Positions 13,163 through 21,865 of a stretch of 64,000 bases of DNA are shown here, piece by piece. Position 1 is the first letter of the stretch, and every line of letters starts with the position of its first letter. The notes under the pieces are model-generated. The model made no database searches. It was given only the letters and a program-made list of their open reading frames with translations, and was not told the DNA's origin. The stretch is from Pseudomonas oryzihabitans (lineage in GTDB: Bacteria > Pseudomonadota > Gammaproteobacteria > Pseudomonadales > Pseudomonadaceae): positions 384,501-448,500 of the forward strand of contig NZ_CP102428.1 of NCBI RefSeq assembly GCF_024652905.1, read 5' to 3'. A program made the position numbers and the translations under genes.

Positions 13163-14269
13163 ATGAGAGATGCGATCGTCATAGGTGGCGGATTCTATGG
13201 GGCCATGACGGCCCTGTATCTCATGCGGGTGAGAGGCTTTGCGAAAGTCACGCTGATCGAAAGGGAAGAGGGGCTGTTGAAGCGCGCCTCTTATCATAAT
13301 CAGGCTCGGGTTCATAACGGCTATCACTATCCCCGCAGTTTCGTCACGGCCTTTCGCAGTCGGGTCAACTTGCCGCGCTTCCTGCGCGACTATCCCGATG
13401 TGGTGGTGCGGGACTTCACCAAGTTGTATGCCATCGCCCGCAACAACTCCAAGGTGACGGCCAAACAGTTCGAGCGTTTCTGCCAGGGTATCGAGGCTTC
13501 CTTACAGCCCGCACCCGAAGAATTAAGTCGACTGTTCGACGACCGATTGATCGAGTCGGTGTATCTCACCGAGGAATATGCCTTCAACTCCGCGGTGCTC
13601 GCCGCGGAAGTCGGTCGTGAACTCGATGCCGTCGGCGTGGAGTTGCGCTTCAAGAGTCGAGTAACGGCGATCCGTGGTGAAACCGGTGGTCTGGGCGTGG
13701 AGGTGGTGGACGAAGCGGGCGGGCAGGAGGAGATGCACTGCCGCTATCTCTTCAACTGCACCTACAGCGGTCTTAACCAGTACGGCGGTGATTTCCCCGG
13801 TACCACCACGCGTCTGCGTCACGAGATCACCGAGATGGCCCTGGTGGAGATGCCTCCGGAGCTGCGCAATCTCGGCGTGACGGTCATGGATGGTCCGTTC
13901 TTTTCCATGATGCCCTTCCCGGCGCGCGGTCTGCACACCCTGTCCCATGTGCGCTACACCCCGCACCTCAACTGGGAAGACGCCAATGGCACCGATCCCT
14001 ATGCGCTGCTCGACGACTACGACCGTGCCTCGCGGGCGGACTGGATGGTGCGGGATGTGGCCCGCTACATGTCGGCGGCGGCACGGGTGGAATACCGGGA
14101 TTCGCTGTTCGAGGTGAAGACCATCCTGATGAAGAACGAAGGGGACGACGGCCGTCCCATCCTCTTCGAACAACACCCCCAGTTGCCCGGCTGCTATTCG
14201 ATGCTGGGCGGCAAGATCGACAACATTTTCGATGCCTTGGAGCGCCTCGATGCCGAACCCTTCCACTGA
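13163..14269 (+). CDS. FAD-dependent oxidoreductase (DAO family) in the glycan cluster
   Basis: A 368-residue flavoprotein. The N-terminal dinucleotide fold is AIVIGGGFYGAMTA (GxGxxG form), with the acidic strand-two end LIEREEG. The next segment, NQARVHNGYHYPRS near residue 50, resembles D-amino-acid-oxidase-like enzymes found in polysaccharide loci. The C-terminal MLGGKIDNIFDALE fits the closing FAD-binding strand and helix. Its placement between glycosyltransferases suggests it oxidises a sugar or a sugar-linked amine, but the substrate is unknown. The last 20 bases overlap the next gene. Confidence 0.7.
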   Translation: MRDAIVIGGGFYGAMTALYLMRVRGFAKVTLIEREEGLLKRASYHNQARVHNGYHYPRSFVTAFRSRVNLPRFLRDYPDVVVRDFTKLYAIARNNSKVTAKQFERFCQGIEASLQPAPEELSRLFDDRLIESVYLTEEYAFNSAVLAAEVGRELDAVGVELRFKSRVTAIRGETGGLGVEVVDEAGGQEEMHCRYLFNCTYSGLNQYGGDFPGTTTRLRHEITEMALVEMPPELRNLGVTVMDGPFFSMMPFPARGLHTLSHVRYTPHLNWEDANGTDPYALLDDYDRASRADWMVRDVARYMSAAARVEYRDSLFEVKTILMKNEGDDGRPILFEQHPQLPGCYSMLGGKIDNIFDALERLDAEPFH

Positions 14270-15881
14270 AGCGACACCCAGGGGGGTGTCCGGCGTCGCC
14301 GGTTTCATCAGCGTTCTGGCCTTTTCCATCATCAACTTCTTTCTGTTCGGCAAGGGCGTCATTCTCGACCCCTTCCACCAGGGGGAATATTTCGCCACGC
14401 TGCCGACGCTGCTGCACAGTCAGCCGGGCGCCCATGCCTTCACCATCCATGGCGGGCTGGATTTCATCCCGGTATGGCTGGCGCAGACCTGGTTCGGCGC
14501 CCAGCACACCTTCCTGGTGACCCAGATCCTCTATGGCCTGTGCAACACCGGCGCGGCCTTGCTGCTGTGGGGCACGGCGGTATTGCTGTGCCCCGTGCCC
14601 AAGGGCCGCGCGCGCCTGATCCTACTGGTCGCCGTGGGTGCCCTGGCGACCCAGGTGGTGGGCTATCGCGATCTCTTCCTGCTGTTGTCGCTGTTCCTGT
14701 TCTGCCTGCATCGCAAGGTGGAGACCACGCCGCGACGCCTGGTGTGCGAGGTGTCGCTGGGGCTGGCGGCGGGCTTCAATCTGTTCTGGTCCTATGACCG
14801 CGGCATCGCCGGGGTGCTGGCCATCGGCTCGGCGGTAGTACTCGCCTTGTTGCTGCAACGGCGGCATCTGCTATCGATCCTGAGTTTCGCGGCGACCATT
14901 GCCTGGCTTGGCTTTGGTACCGATTTCTTCGCCCTGACCGACTACGTCAAGAACCTGACCTTCCTGCTGGAAACCTCTTCCCAGTGGGGCTATGGCCTGA
15001 GCGCCCGTCCTCTGGCGCTGAGCTTGCTCCTGGTAGTGCCCACGGCCCTGGCAGGTTTCGCCCTGATCCGCTGCCTGCCCTGGCCGTGGCGTTGGAGCGA
15101 AGACCTGCCGCTGATTGGCGCCCTGGCGGTGCTGCTCGCGATCTTCTTCAAGATCGGGGTCAATCGCGCGGACTTTCAGCATATCCAGATGGGTTTCTGG
15201 GTGCCCTTGCTGAGCCTGCTCTATGCCGCCCGTCGGCAGCGCCTTGCGCGCAATGGCGGCTGGGATCTCTCGGCCCATCCACGGGCGGCAGCAGCCGCCA
15301 TTGTGGCTTCCGTACTGCTCGGGCTGGTCGGGCTTAATCCCTCACCGTTCTTCGCGGTGTTGCTGGCGGGTGCCCTGCTGGCCTTCAGCCGGCGGCTGCT
15401 GGTGCCGGCATTGGCGGCGCTGCTGGTGCTGCTCGCTGCTTTCAATCTGTACAAATCGCCGGTGGAGCGGGTGTGGGCCCAGGGGCTCGCCTGGGTGCCA
15501 GCGCTGACCGCCTTGCCGGATGACGCGGCGCTGGCGACACCCGGGGTGCAATGGGCTTCGCGCCGTCTGCAGGAAAGTGGCGCCCAGTGCGTGTTCGACC
15601 TGGCCAACAACGGGGTCATCAACGGGGTGACCGATCTGCCGGCCTGCACCAAGTACATCTATCCGGTCTATGCCACGCCGCCCTACGAGGCGGACCTGCT
15701 CAGCGATCTGCAGCACGCCGATCCGCCGGCGGTGGTGTATTCGACGACCTTCTGGTCGTTCAACCTGAACAACATTTCCATGCACGACAAGTTTCCACGA
15801 CTCAAGGCCTACCTGGACGCGCGATATCCCGTCGAGGAGTGCCAAGTGGACTATTGCCTGAGATTCAAGACCAAGGGGTGA
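14250..15881 (+). CDS. Multi-spanning membrane protein, GT-C-like glycosyltransferase candidate
   Basis: A 543-residue protein with about ten to twelve hydrophobic helices between residues 20 and 400 and a C-terminal soluble domain of about 140 residues. The first external loop holds acidic residues (GVILDPFHQGEYF), as GT-C enzymes have for binding a lipid-phosphate sugar. The C-terminal part (CVFDLANNGVIN, PACTKYIYPVY) would be periplasmic. I do not recognise a named family. By context it could transfer the sugar from the lipid carrier to a periplasmic acceptor, as GtrC proteins do. The ATG at 14250 has GGAG upstream and overlaps the previous gene by 20 bases, so translation is probably coupled. 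Confidence 0.65.
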   Translation: MPNPSTEATPRGVSGVAGFISVLAFSIINFFLFGKGVILDPFHQGEYFATLPTLLHSQPGAHAFTIHGGLDFIPVWLAQTWFGAQHTFLVTQILYGLCNTGAALLLWGTAVLLCPVPKGRARLILLVAVGALATQVVGYRDLFLLLSLFLFCLHRKVETTPRRLVCEVSLGLAAGFNLFWSYDRGIAGVLAIGSAVVLALLLQRRHLLSILSFAATIAWLGFGTDFFALTDYVKNLTFLLETSSQWGYGLSARPLALSLLLVVPTALAGFALIRCLPWPWRWSEDLPLIGALAVLLAIFFKIGVNRADFQHIQMGFWVPLLSLLYAARRQRLARNGGWDLSAHPRAAAAAIVASVLLGLVGLNPSPFFAVLLAGALLAFSRRLLVPALAALLVLLAAFNLYKSPVERVWAQGLAWVPALTALPDDAALATPGVQWASRRLQESGAQCVFDLANNGVINGVTDLPACTKYIYPVYATPPYEADLLSDLQHADPPAVVYSTTFWSFNLNNISMHDKFPRLKAYLDARYPVEECQVDYCLRFKTKG

Positions 15882-15886
15882 GCAAC

Positions 15887-16675
15887 ATGAAGACCGACGC
15901 ATTGATAGGGTACAGCGGCTTCGTAGGGTCGACGCTGCTCAAGCAGAAGGCCTTCGGCGCGCTGTTTCGCTCCACCAATATCGACCAGATCGGCGACCAG
16001 CCCTATGGCCAGGTCATCTGCGCCGGTGCCCCCGCGCAGAAATGGATCGCCAACCGCGATCCTGAGGCCGATCGCCAGAAGATCGATGGCCTGATCGATC
16101 ATCTCTCGCGGATCCAGTGTGATTCCTTCGTGCTGATCAGCACCGTGGATGTCTTCAACCAGCCACTCGGCGTGGATGAAACCACCGCGGTGGACGAAGA
16201 GGGGCTGCACGCCTATGGCGCCAATCGCTATCGACTGGAACAGTTCGTCCGTGAGCATTTCGCCAAGGCGCTGATCGTTCGCCTGCCGGGCCTGGTCGGG
16301 CCGGGGCTGCGCAAGAACGTGATCTACGACCTGCTCAACGACAACAACCTGCACGCGGTGGAAAGCCGCGGCGTCTTCCAGTTCTATCCGATGGTCAACC
16401 TGGGTTATGACATCCAGACCGCCCAGGCGGCCGGGCTGGAGCTGGTGCACCTGACGGCCGCGCCCATCAGCGTGGCGGACATCGCCCGTCAGGGCTTTGG
16501 ACGCGAATTCGGCAACACCCTGGACGGTACGCCCGCGCGCTACGATTTCCGCAGCGTGCATGCCGAGGTCTTCGGCGGCCGTGACGGCTACCAGTACAGC
16601 GCACGCGACACCCTGCTCGCGGTACGGGCTTACGCCCAGTCGGAACCTCCGGTCATCAAGGCGGAGGGTCAGTGA
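15887..16675 (+). CDS. Extended SDR (NAD-dependent epimerase/dehydratase-like) with altered active site
   Basis: A 262-residue Rossmann-fold protein. The cofactor motif is GYSGFVG at residues 8-14, VLISTVDVF (82-90) gives the catalytic Ser/Thr, and HAYGANRYRLE gives Tyr110. Canonical SDRs have YxxxK; here residue 114 is Arg, so catalysis may differ or be lost. The length is short for nucleotide-sugar epimerases (about 310). The start ATG at 15887 follows AAGGGGTGAG, six bases after the previous stop. The stop overlaps the next start (TGATG). It likely modifies the sugar handled by the cluster. Confidence 0.7.
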   Translation: MKTDALIGYSGFVGSTLLKQKAFGALFRSTNIDQIGDQPYGQVICAGAPAQKWIANRDPEADRQKIDGLIDHLSRIQCDSFVLISTVDVFNQPLGVDETTAVDEEGLHAYGANRYRLEQFVREHFAKALIVRLPGLVGPGLRKNVIYDLLNDNNLHAVESRGVFQFYPMVNLGYDIQTAQAAGLELVHLTAAPISVADIARQGFGREFGNTLDGTPARYDFRSVHAEVFGGRDGYQYSARDTLLAVRAYAQSEPPVIKAEGQ

Positions 16676-17508
16676 TGCGCATCGCCATTTCCAATATCGC
16701 TTGGGACGTGGCCGACGACGCCATGGTCGCCGAGATCCTGCAACAGCATCGAGTGGATGCCATCGACATCGCCCCCGGCAAGTATTTCGCCGATCCCAAG
16801 ACGGCCACCGCCCAGGAGATCCAGGCAGTGCGGCAGCAGTGGCAGGCCCGGGGTATCGAGATCACCGGCATGCAGGCGCTACTGTTCGGTACCACGGGAC
16901 TCAACGTCTTCGGTAGCGACGACATCCAGCGTGCGTTGCTGGCGCAGCTGGAAGGCGTCTGCCGGGTGGCCGAGGGCCTGGGGGCAACGCGCCTGGTATT
17001 CGGCTCGCCGCGCAATCGCGATCGCTCCGGGCTGAGCGACGAAGAAGCCCTGGTGCAGGCACGCGACTTCTTCCGCCGTCTGGGCGATGTGGCCACGGCC
17101 CATGGCGTGCAGATCTGCCTGGAGCCGAATCCGCCGCGCTATGGCGCCAACTTCATGACCGACAGCGAATCCACCGCCGCTGTGGTGCGCGCCGTGGAGC
17201 ATCCGGCGATCCGCATGCAACTCGACACCGGCGCCCTGACCATCAACGAGGAAGATGCCGCACGGGTGCTCGAAGAGCATGCCGAACTGATCGGTCATGT
17301 CCATGCCAGCGAGCCGGATCTGGTGACCCTGGGGGAGGGTGGTACCAACCACGACGGCATCGCCTTCGCCCTGACCCGGCGGCTGCCGGAGCAGGTGGTC
17401 AGCATCGAGATGCTGCCGGCCAAGCAGGGCTCCAACCTGGCCGCGCTGGAGCGTGGCGTTCAGGTCGCGGTCAAGGCCTATCGTGAGCTGCCGGAGGCCG
17501 CGGCATGA
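16675..17508 (+). CDS. Sugar phosphate isomerase/epimerase (xylose isomerase-like TIM barrel)
   Basis: A 277-residue AP-endonuclease-2/xylose-isomerase-like barrel. All four expected metal ligands are visible: Glu150 (ICLEPNP), Asp184 (MQLDTGA), His210 (HVHASEPD) and Glu245 (VSIEML). Such proteins isomerise or epimerise sugars, inositols or keto-sugars. Inside a glycan cluster it probably supplies or rearranges the unusual sugar precursor. Start at the ATG at 16675 (GTG at 16672 also possible), which overlaps the previous stop. Its own stop overlaps the SMR gene start by four bases. Confidence 0.75.
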   Translation: MRIAISNIAWDVADDAMVAEILQQHRVDAIDIAPGKYFADPKTATAQEIQAVRQQWQARGIEITGMQALLFGTTGLNVFGSDDIQRALLAQLEGVCRVAEGLGATRLVFGSPRNRDRSGLSDEEALVQARDFFRRLGDVATAHGVQICLEPNPPRYGANFMTDSESTAAVVRAVEHPAIRMQLDTGALTINEEDAARVLEEHAELIGHVHASEPDLVTLGEGGTNHDGIAFALTRRLPEQVVSIEMLPAKQGSNLAALERGVQVAVKAYRELPEAAA

Positions 17509-17861
17509 AGTGGCTGATCCTGATCCTGGGCATCGCTTCCAACGCCTCGGCGAGCGTGCTGGTGAAGCTGGCCATGTTGCCGCCGCGCCGCTTTCCCAGT
17601 CTGAGCGATCCCATGGGTGCCCTGGCCAACTGGCCGTTCTGGCTGGGGCTGTTCATGTATGGCCTGGCCTTTCTGCTGTACGCCGCCGCCCTTGCCAAGC
17701 TGCCGCTGAACGTGGCACATCCGGTGCTGACGGCCGGCGCCATCGCCAGCGTCGCCCTGCTGTCGGTGGTGATCTTTCGCGAAGCCTTTCCCTGGACCAC
17801 GGCGGCAGGCATCGTCCTGATCATCGCCGGCGTCGCCCTCATCACGGCCCGTGTCGGTTGA
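17505..17861 (+). CDS. SMR/EamA-type small membrane carrier, probable lipid-linked sugar flippase
   Basis: A 118-residue protein with four predicted transmembrane helices, the size of EmrE and of the ArnE/ArnF halves. It lacks an obvious EmrE-style drug-binding Glu in helix 1 (helix 1 is WLILILGIASNASASVLVKLAML). The segment YAAALAKLPLNVAHPVLTAG resembles the ArnE/ArnF and GtrA-replacing group that flips undecaprenyl-phosphate sugars. The ATGA overlap with the isomerase gene and the GT2 gene 13 bases downstream tie it to the cluster. Confidence 0.7.
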   Translation: MKWLILILGIASNASASVLVKLAMLPPRRFPSLSDPMGALANWPFWLGLFMYGLAFLLYAAALAKLPLNVAHPVLTAGAIASVALLSVVIFREAFPWTTAAGIVLIIAGVALITARVG

Positions 17862-17874
17862 ACCTGGAGGACCT

Positions 17875-18723
17875 ATGACTACTGCAATTCCCGCCACCGA
17901 GCGCGCCCTCTGGCAGGTGCCCAGCTATTCGACGACCTTCTGGAACGGTCGCAGCCGTCCGCACTGCGTGGTGATTCCGGTCATCAACGAAGGCGAGCGG
18001 ATCCTCAACCTCCTGCGGCGCATGGCGGCGGTCAAGATCGCCGACATCGCCGATGTGATCATCGTCGACGGTGGCAGCACCGATGGCTCGCTGGAGCCGC
18101 AGCGGCTGCAGGAACTGGGCGTCCGCGGGCTGCTGGTCAAGACCGCATCGGGCAAGCTCAGCTCCCAGTTGCGCTGCGCCTATGCCTTCGTGCTCGACGA
18201 GGGTTATACCGGCATCGTGACCATCGATGGCAACGACAAGGACGATCCGGACGCCATCCCGCGCTTCATCGACGCCATCGAGCAGGGCTACGATTTCGTC
18301 CAGGCCTCGCGCTTTCTGGCCGGCGGTGTGGCGGAGAACACGCCCAAGTCCCGCGACTTCGCCATTCGCTTCATCCATGCGCCCATGCTGAGCCTGGCCT
18401 CGGGTTTCCACTGGACCGACACCACCCAGGGTTTCCGCGCCTACAGCCGGGCCATGCTGCTGGATCCGCGGGTGGCGCCGTTCCGCGACGAGTTCACCAC
18501 CTACGAGTTGTTGGCCTATCTTTCCTATCGGGTACCGAAATTGGGCTATCGCTGCGTGGAACTCCCCACCGTGCGGCGCTATCCGAAGGGCGAGGTACCC
18601 ACCAAGATCAGCAGCGTCAGAGGTAATCTGTCGGTGCTGCAGGTACTGATGAAGGCCTGTGCAGGCCACTACAACCCACGCCTGGGCGAGGACGCCCAGC
18701 TGGCGGCGCAACGACGAAGCTGA
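17875..18723 (+). CDS. GT2-family glycosyltransferase (dolichyl-phosphate mannosyltransferase-like)
   Basis: A 282-residue DPM1-like enzyme without C-terminal membrane helices. Motifs are CVVIPVINEGERI, VIIVDGGSTDGS, and VTIDGNDKDDPDAI in place of the usual DADLQDPP, then DFVQASRF and TDTTQGFRAYS. The start at 17875 follows GGAGG; an in-frame start at 17851 overlaps the SMR gene and lacks a ribosome site. It is the last gene of the cluster. Having a soluble and a membrane-anchored GT2 suggests two separate transfer steps or a lipid-loading pair. Confidence 0.8.
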   Translation: MTTAIPATERALWQVPSYSTTFWNGRSRPHCVVIPVINEGERILNLLRRMAAVKIADIADVIIVDGGSTDGSLEPQRLQELGVRGLLVKTASGKLSSQLRCAYAFVLDEGYTGIVTIDGNDKDDPDAIPRFIDAIEQGYDFVQASRFLAGGVAENTPKSRDFAIRFIHAPMLSLASGFHWTDTTQGFRAYSRAMLLDPRVAPFRDEFTTYELLAYLSYRVPKLGYRCVELPTVRRYPKGEVPTKISSVRGNLSVLQVLMKACAGHYNPRLGEDAQLAAQRRS

Positions 18724-18767
18724 TCCCGTCGCGCTTGCCGGGTGCGCAAGAGACGATGGAGTAGGCA

Positions 18768-20123
18768 ATGGTGCGTGTGCTGTCGGCGTTTCGCGGGCTC
18801 TATTTCGCGACGCTGTTGATGTTGATCGGGACCGGTCTGCTGAGTACCTATCTGGGGCTGCGACTGGCCGCCGATCAGGTGCAGGGACTCTGGGTCGGTG
18901 CCCTGACCGCCGCCTATTACGCGGGACTGGTGATAGGCGGCAAGCTCGGGCATCGGCTGATCGCCAAGGTCGGCCATATCCGTGCCTATGTGACCTGCGC
19001 CGGCGTCGTCGGCGCCGCGGTGCTGGGCATCGGCTTGCTGCCCTGGCTACCGATGTGGCTGGCGCTCAGGGTGCTCATCGGCATGGGCATGATGTGTCAG
19101 TACATGGTGCTGGAAAGCTGGCTCAACGAGCAGGCCGGCCCTGGCGAGCGCGGCAAGGTCTTTTCCGGCTACATGACCGCCTCCTATCTCGGCCTGGCGC
19201 TGGGCCAAGTGGTGCTGGTGGTCTCGCCCGATCTGGGCGTCGACAAGCTGATGCTGGTCGCCATCTGCTATGCCCTGTGCCTGGTGCCAGTAGCGGTCAC
19301 CGGCAAGATCCACCCGGCGCCGCTCAAGCCTGCGCCGCTGGAACCCACGTTCTTCATCCAGCGGATTCCGCAGTCGCTGACCACCACCCTGGTGGCGGGA
19401 CTGGTGATCGGCTCCTTCTATGGTCTGGCGCCGCTCTATGCCAGCGCCCAGGGCCTGCCTACCGAACGCATCGGCCTATTCATGGCCTGTTGCATCTTTG
19501 CCGGCCTGATCGCCCAGTGGCCGATTGGCTGGCTCTCGGACCGCCATGATCGCAGCTGGCTGATCCGGGTGGTGGCCATCGCCCTGACCCTGGCTGCGCT
19601 GCCGCTGGCCGTGCTGCCCCATGTGCCGCCGGTGGTGCTGCTCCCCCTCGGCCTTATCGCCAGCCTGCTGCAATTCGTGCTCTATCCGCTGGCGGTGGCG
19701 CTGTCCAATGACCATATCGAGGGGGAGCGGCGGGTATCCCTGAGTGCCATGCTGCTGGTGACCTTTGGCATCGGTGCCTGTATCGGTCCGCTGGTGGTGG
19801 GGGCTCTGATGAATCTGGTCGGGCCCAACATGCTCTATGCCTTCGTCGTGCTCTGCGGCGCGATCCTGATCTGGCGCATCCGTCCGGATGCGGTCACCGG
19901 CAAGCACCTGGTCGACGAGGCGCCGCTGAGTCATGTGCAGATGCCCGAAGGATCGACCAGTTCACCGCTAGCGGCGGCCCTGGATCCCCGCGTCGACAGC
20001 CAGGTGGTGCAGGAGCAGATGCACAGCGAGCCGGTGGTGGAGGAAGAACCTGCCGAGGAGGGGGCACCTCTGCAGGAGGAGATCGAGTTCCCGCAGAACC
20101 CAGCTGAGCCCAAGGCGACTTGA
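18768..20123 (+). CDS. MFS transporter, YcaD-like, with acidic C-terminal tail
   Basis: Major facilitator of 451 residues. Twelve hydrophobic helices run to about residue 375. The loop 2-3 signature is weak (GKLGHRLIAKVGH). The last 75 residues form a hydrophilic Glu/Pro-rich tail (EEEPAEEGAPLQEE) predicted disordered in the cytoplasm. The substrate is unknown. The gene stands alone after the glycan cluster (44-base gap) and converges on flgZ. Pseudomonads often have an MFS gene beside flgZ, so it may be core and not part of the glycan cluster. Confidence 0.8.
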   Translation: MVRVLSAFRGLYFATLLMLIGTGLLSTYLGLRLAADQVQGLWVGALTAAYYAGLVIGGKLGHRLIAKVGHIRAYVTCAGVVGAAVLGIGLLPWLPMWLALRVLIGMGMMCQYMVLESWLNEQAGPGERGKVFSGYMTASYLGLALGQVVLVVSPDLGVDKLMLVAICYALCLVPVAVTGKIHPAPLKPAPLEPTFFIQRIPQSLTTTLVAGLVIGSFYGLAPLYASAQGLPTERIGLFMACCIFAGLIAQWPIGWLSDRHDRSWLIRVVAIALTLAALPLAVLPHVPPVVLLPLGLIASLLQFVLYPLAVALSNDHIEGERRVSLSAMLLVTFGIGACIGPLVVGALMNLVGPNMLYAFVVLCGAILIWRIRPDAVTGKHLVDEAPLSHVQMPEGSTSSPLAAALDPRVDSQVVQEQMHSEPVVEEEPAEEGAPLQEEIEFPQNPAEPKAT

Positions 20124-20134
20124 GAGGTGGAGGA

Positions 20135-20159
20135 GGGCGCCCAGTAGTCGTGGGCGTCC
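20135..20159. terminator. Hairpin between convergent MFS gene and flgZ
   Basis: A nine-base stem (GGGCGCCCA with TGGGCGTCC, one G-T pair) has a seven-base loop, 12 bases past the MFS stop and just before the flgZ stop. There is no T-run, so termination is a weak inference. Confidence 0.35.
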
Positions 20160-20165
20160 GGTCGG

Positions 20166-20900
20166 TCACTCGAAGCGACGATTTTCTCGCTGCAACTGAT
20201 AGATGAAACGCTCGATCTGACGCTGCGCAGCGCCCGTCAGGCTGTTGAAGCAGACACCGACGTCGCTGAATTCCATACGCTCCGTGCAGGCCACGTGGCG
20301 AATGGTCACCGGGGTATTGATGGCCCCAATGGGCAGTTCGGCGGTAAAGCTCTGCACCTGCTGACCCGGCTGCAGCAGATGGGTGACATTACCGGGAAAG
20401 CGCAGCTTGCAGCCCGTGGCTGACAGGTCGATCAACTGGCCGCGCAACTGGATCTGGCTGCTGCCCTGACTCAGTTCTGCAGTGGCGGGCTGGGTCAACA
20501 GCAACTTGACCCGATAGGCATTGCGCCGCTGGTGATAGGTGAGCTCCGCGGGCAGGCCGATCCAGTAGCACCGCGTGCCGTCCAGTTCGCTGAACTCGAC
20601 CGGACGGTCGATCTGCCAGGTGACCTTGATACCTTCGTGAAAGCTGTCCACCCGAAAGGACTGACCTTGCTCCAGCAGGCGTTCGGCCTCACGGGGAATG
20701 AATTCGTCCAGCGCGATCAGGCCCTTGGCTTCGTCGATCTCGACGACGAAGCTCTGGAATTGCTGCCCTTGGCGATTGAAGGTGATCCGCAGCGGGATGT
20801 GCTGCTGTTGCGCCGGCCGCAGACACGCCAGGATCTCGCCCTTGGAGCGATAGACCTGGGGGGGTTGGGGGGCATTGTCGCTAGCGGAAGAGCCTTGCAC
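20166..20900 (-). CDS. flgZ: FlgZ, c-di-GMP-binding PilZ flagellar brake (YcgR family)
   Basis: A 244-residue YcgR homologue: an N-terminal YcgR domain (about 15-115) and a PilZ domain (about 120-235). The c-di-GMP-binding RxxxR is Arg126 to Arg130 (RNAYR), and the second motif is DLSATG. FlgZ binds c-di-GMP and slows the motor through stator interaction. The GTG at 20900 was chosen because AGGAG lies eight bases upstream; a TTG at 20930 precedes that ribosome site. It is the last gene of the minus-strand flgA/flgM/flgN/flgZ group. Confidence 0.92.
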   Translation of the reverse strand: MQGSSASDNAPQPPQVYRSKGEILACLRPAQQQHIPLRITFNRQGQQFQSFVVEIDEAKGLIALDEFIPREAERLLEQGQSFRVDSFHEGIKVTWQIDRPVEFSELDGTRCYWIGLPAELTYHQRRNAYRVKLLLTQPATAELSQGSSQIQLRGQLIDLSATGCKLRFPGNVTHLLQPGQQVQSFTAELPIGAINTPVTIRHVACTERMEFSDVGVCFNSLTGAAQRQIERFIYQLQRENRRFE

Positions 20901-20989
20901 CTGGAAACTCCTGTAAACAGCGGTCAGCAAGGATAATGGCTAACGGCCAGCTGTACAGCGAAAAACGCGCTGTGAGAAAAATCCACTGC

Positions 20990-21457
20990 TCACGCCGAGC
21001 TCAGCGGGCGCTGATAGCCACCGCCGGTCTGGTTACCGCGACGGTTGTACAGCGTGGGCGCCGAGGTACCCTGCAGCACATTCAGCAACTTGCCCACCAC
21101 GAAACGATTGGCCTGGATGATTTGGCCATTGCGGACGTTATGGGCTTTGCATTGCTCCATGAGCTGCGCGAGCTGACTGGAGAGAGCCAGCAGTTCCTCG
21201 CCATCGGGCTGTCGGGCGGCATAGGCCTGCAAGCCCGGCAGATCCGCCCGCAAACCCTGAGCCTGAAGCAGGACGGTGCGCTGCTGGGCATGCTGGTCGA
21301 GCTGCTTGAGCAGGATCTGCTTGGGGCCCAGCAGCGCTTCCAGCCGATCGAGCTGGCGCTCACTCAAGGCTTGGAACTCCTGCTCGATCAGAGCCAGCAG
21401 TTGTTCGCTCAGGTCGATGTCGTGGCGGGTGATGTCGAGCAAGGTAGCACTGGGCAT
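20990..21457 (-). CDS. flgN: FlgN, export chaperone for FlgK and FlgL
   Basis: A 155-residue, almost entirely helical protein with heptad-like Leu spacing. FlgN keeps the hook-filament junction proteins FlgK and FlgL unfolded for export. The C-terminal segment KAHNVRNGQIIQANRFVVGKLLNVL is typical of the family. It is 60 bases downstream of flgM and probably read from the flgM sigma28 promoter. flgK and flgL are 11-14 kb away on the other strand. Confidence 0.9.
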   Translation of the reverse strand: MPSATLLDITRHDIDLSEQLLALIEQEFQALSERQLDRLEALLGPKQILLKQLDQHAQQRTVLLQAQGLRADLPGLQAYAARQPDGEELLALSSQLAQLMEQCKAHNVRNGQIIQANRFVVGKLLNVLQGTSAPTLYNRRGNQTGGGYQRPLSSA

Positions 21458-21517
21458 GGCGCGGTTTCCGTTCGAACGTTAACGGCGATCGTCAGAAGGG
21501 CCATGCCGAACCGGGCG

Positions 21518-21826
21518 TCAGGACTCGAACGCCATCAGCTTGTCGGCCACCTTCTGGCTGTCGACCTTGTATGAGCCATCGGCGATGGCCTGTTTCAGGC
21601 GGCTGACCTTGTCGCTGTCGACCACCGGCAGATCCTTGAGCCCTGCGGTCAGGGAACTCAGTTGCTTGGCTTCAGCGCTCAAGCTCACCGACTCGCCGGA
21701 GGCGGTGCCTTGGGTGGCCTTGACGTCGCTGGTCTGAGCCGTGGATACGTCCTTGGTAGAGGCAGCCTTGGTGTTGCCTATGCCTGCAGTAGAGGACGAA
21801 TTCAGGCGATTGATATCTAGAGCCAT
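21518..21826 (-). CDS. flgM: FlgM, anti-sigma28 factor
   Basis: A 102-residue protein that holds FliA (sigma28) inactive until it is exported through the finished hook-basal body. The N-terminal half is low-complexity Ser/Thr/Ala/Lys and disordered. The C-terminal helices that bind FliA are [19 protein letters not shown] and [26 protein letters not shown] consensus sigma28 promoter lies 40 bases upstream, giving the expected feedback. The start MALDINRL has GGAG nearby (gtGGAGatcct in the minus sense reads AGGATCTCC). Confidence 0.93.
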   Translation of the reverse strand: MALDINRLNSSSTAGIGNTKAASTKDVSTAQTSDVKATQGTASGESVSLSAEAKQLSSLTAGLKDLPVVDSDKVSRLKQAIADGSYKVDSQKVADKLMAFES

Positions 21827-21865
21827 GAGTGGAGATCCTCGTGTCGTCTCGTTCGCATATCCGGC

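Noticed and set aside
11813-18723. Integrative element anchored at tRNA-Arg
   Set aside because: No integrase gene and no direct repeat of the tRNA 3' end found downstream; the cluster may still be mobile on a longer scale.
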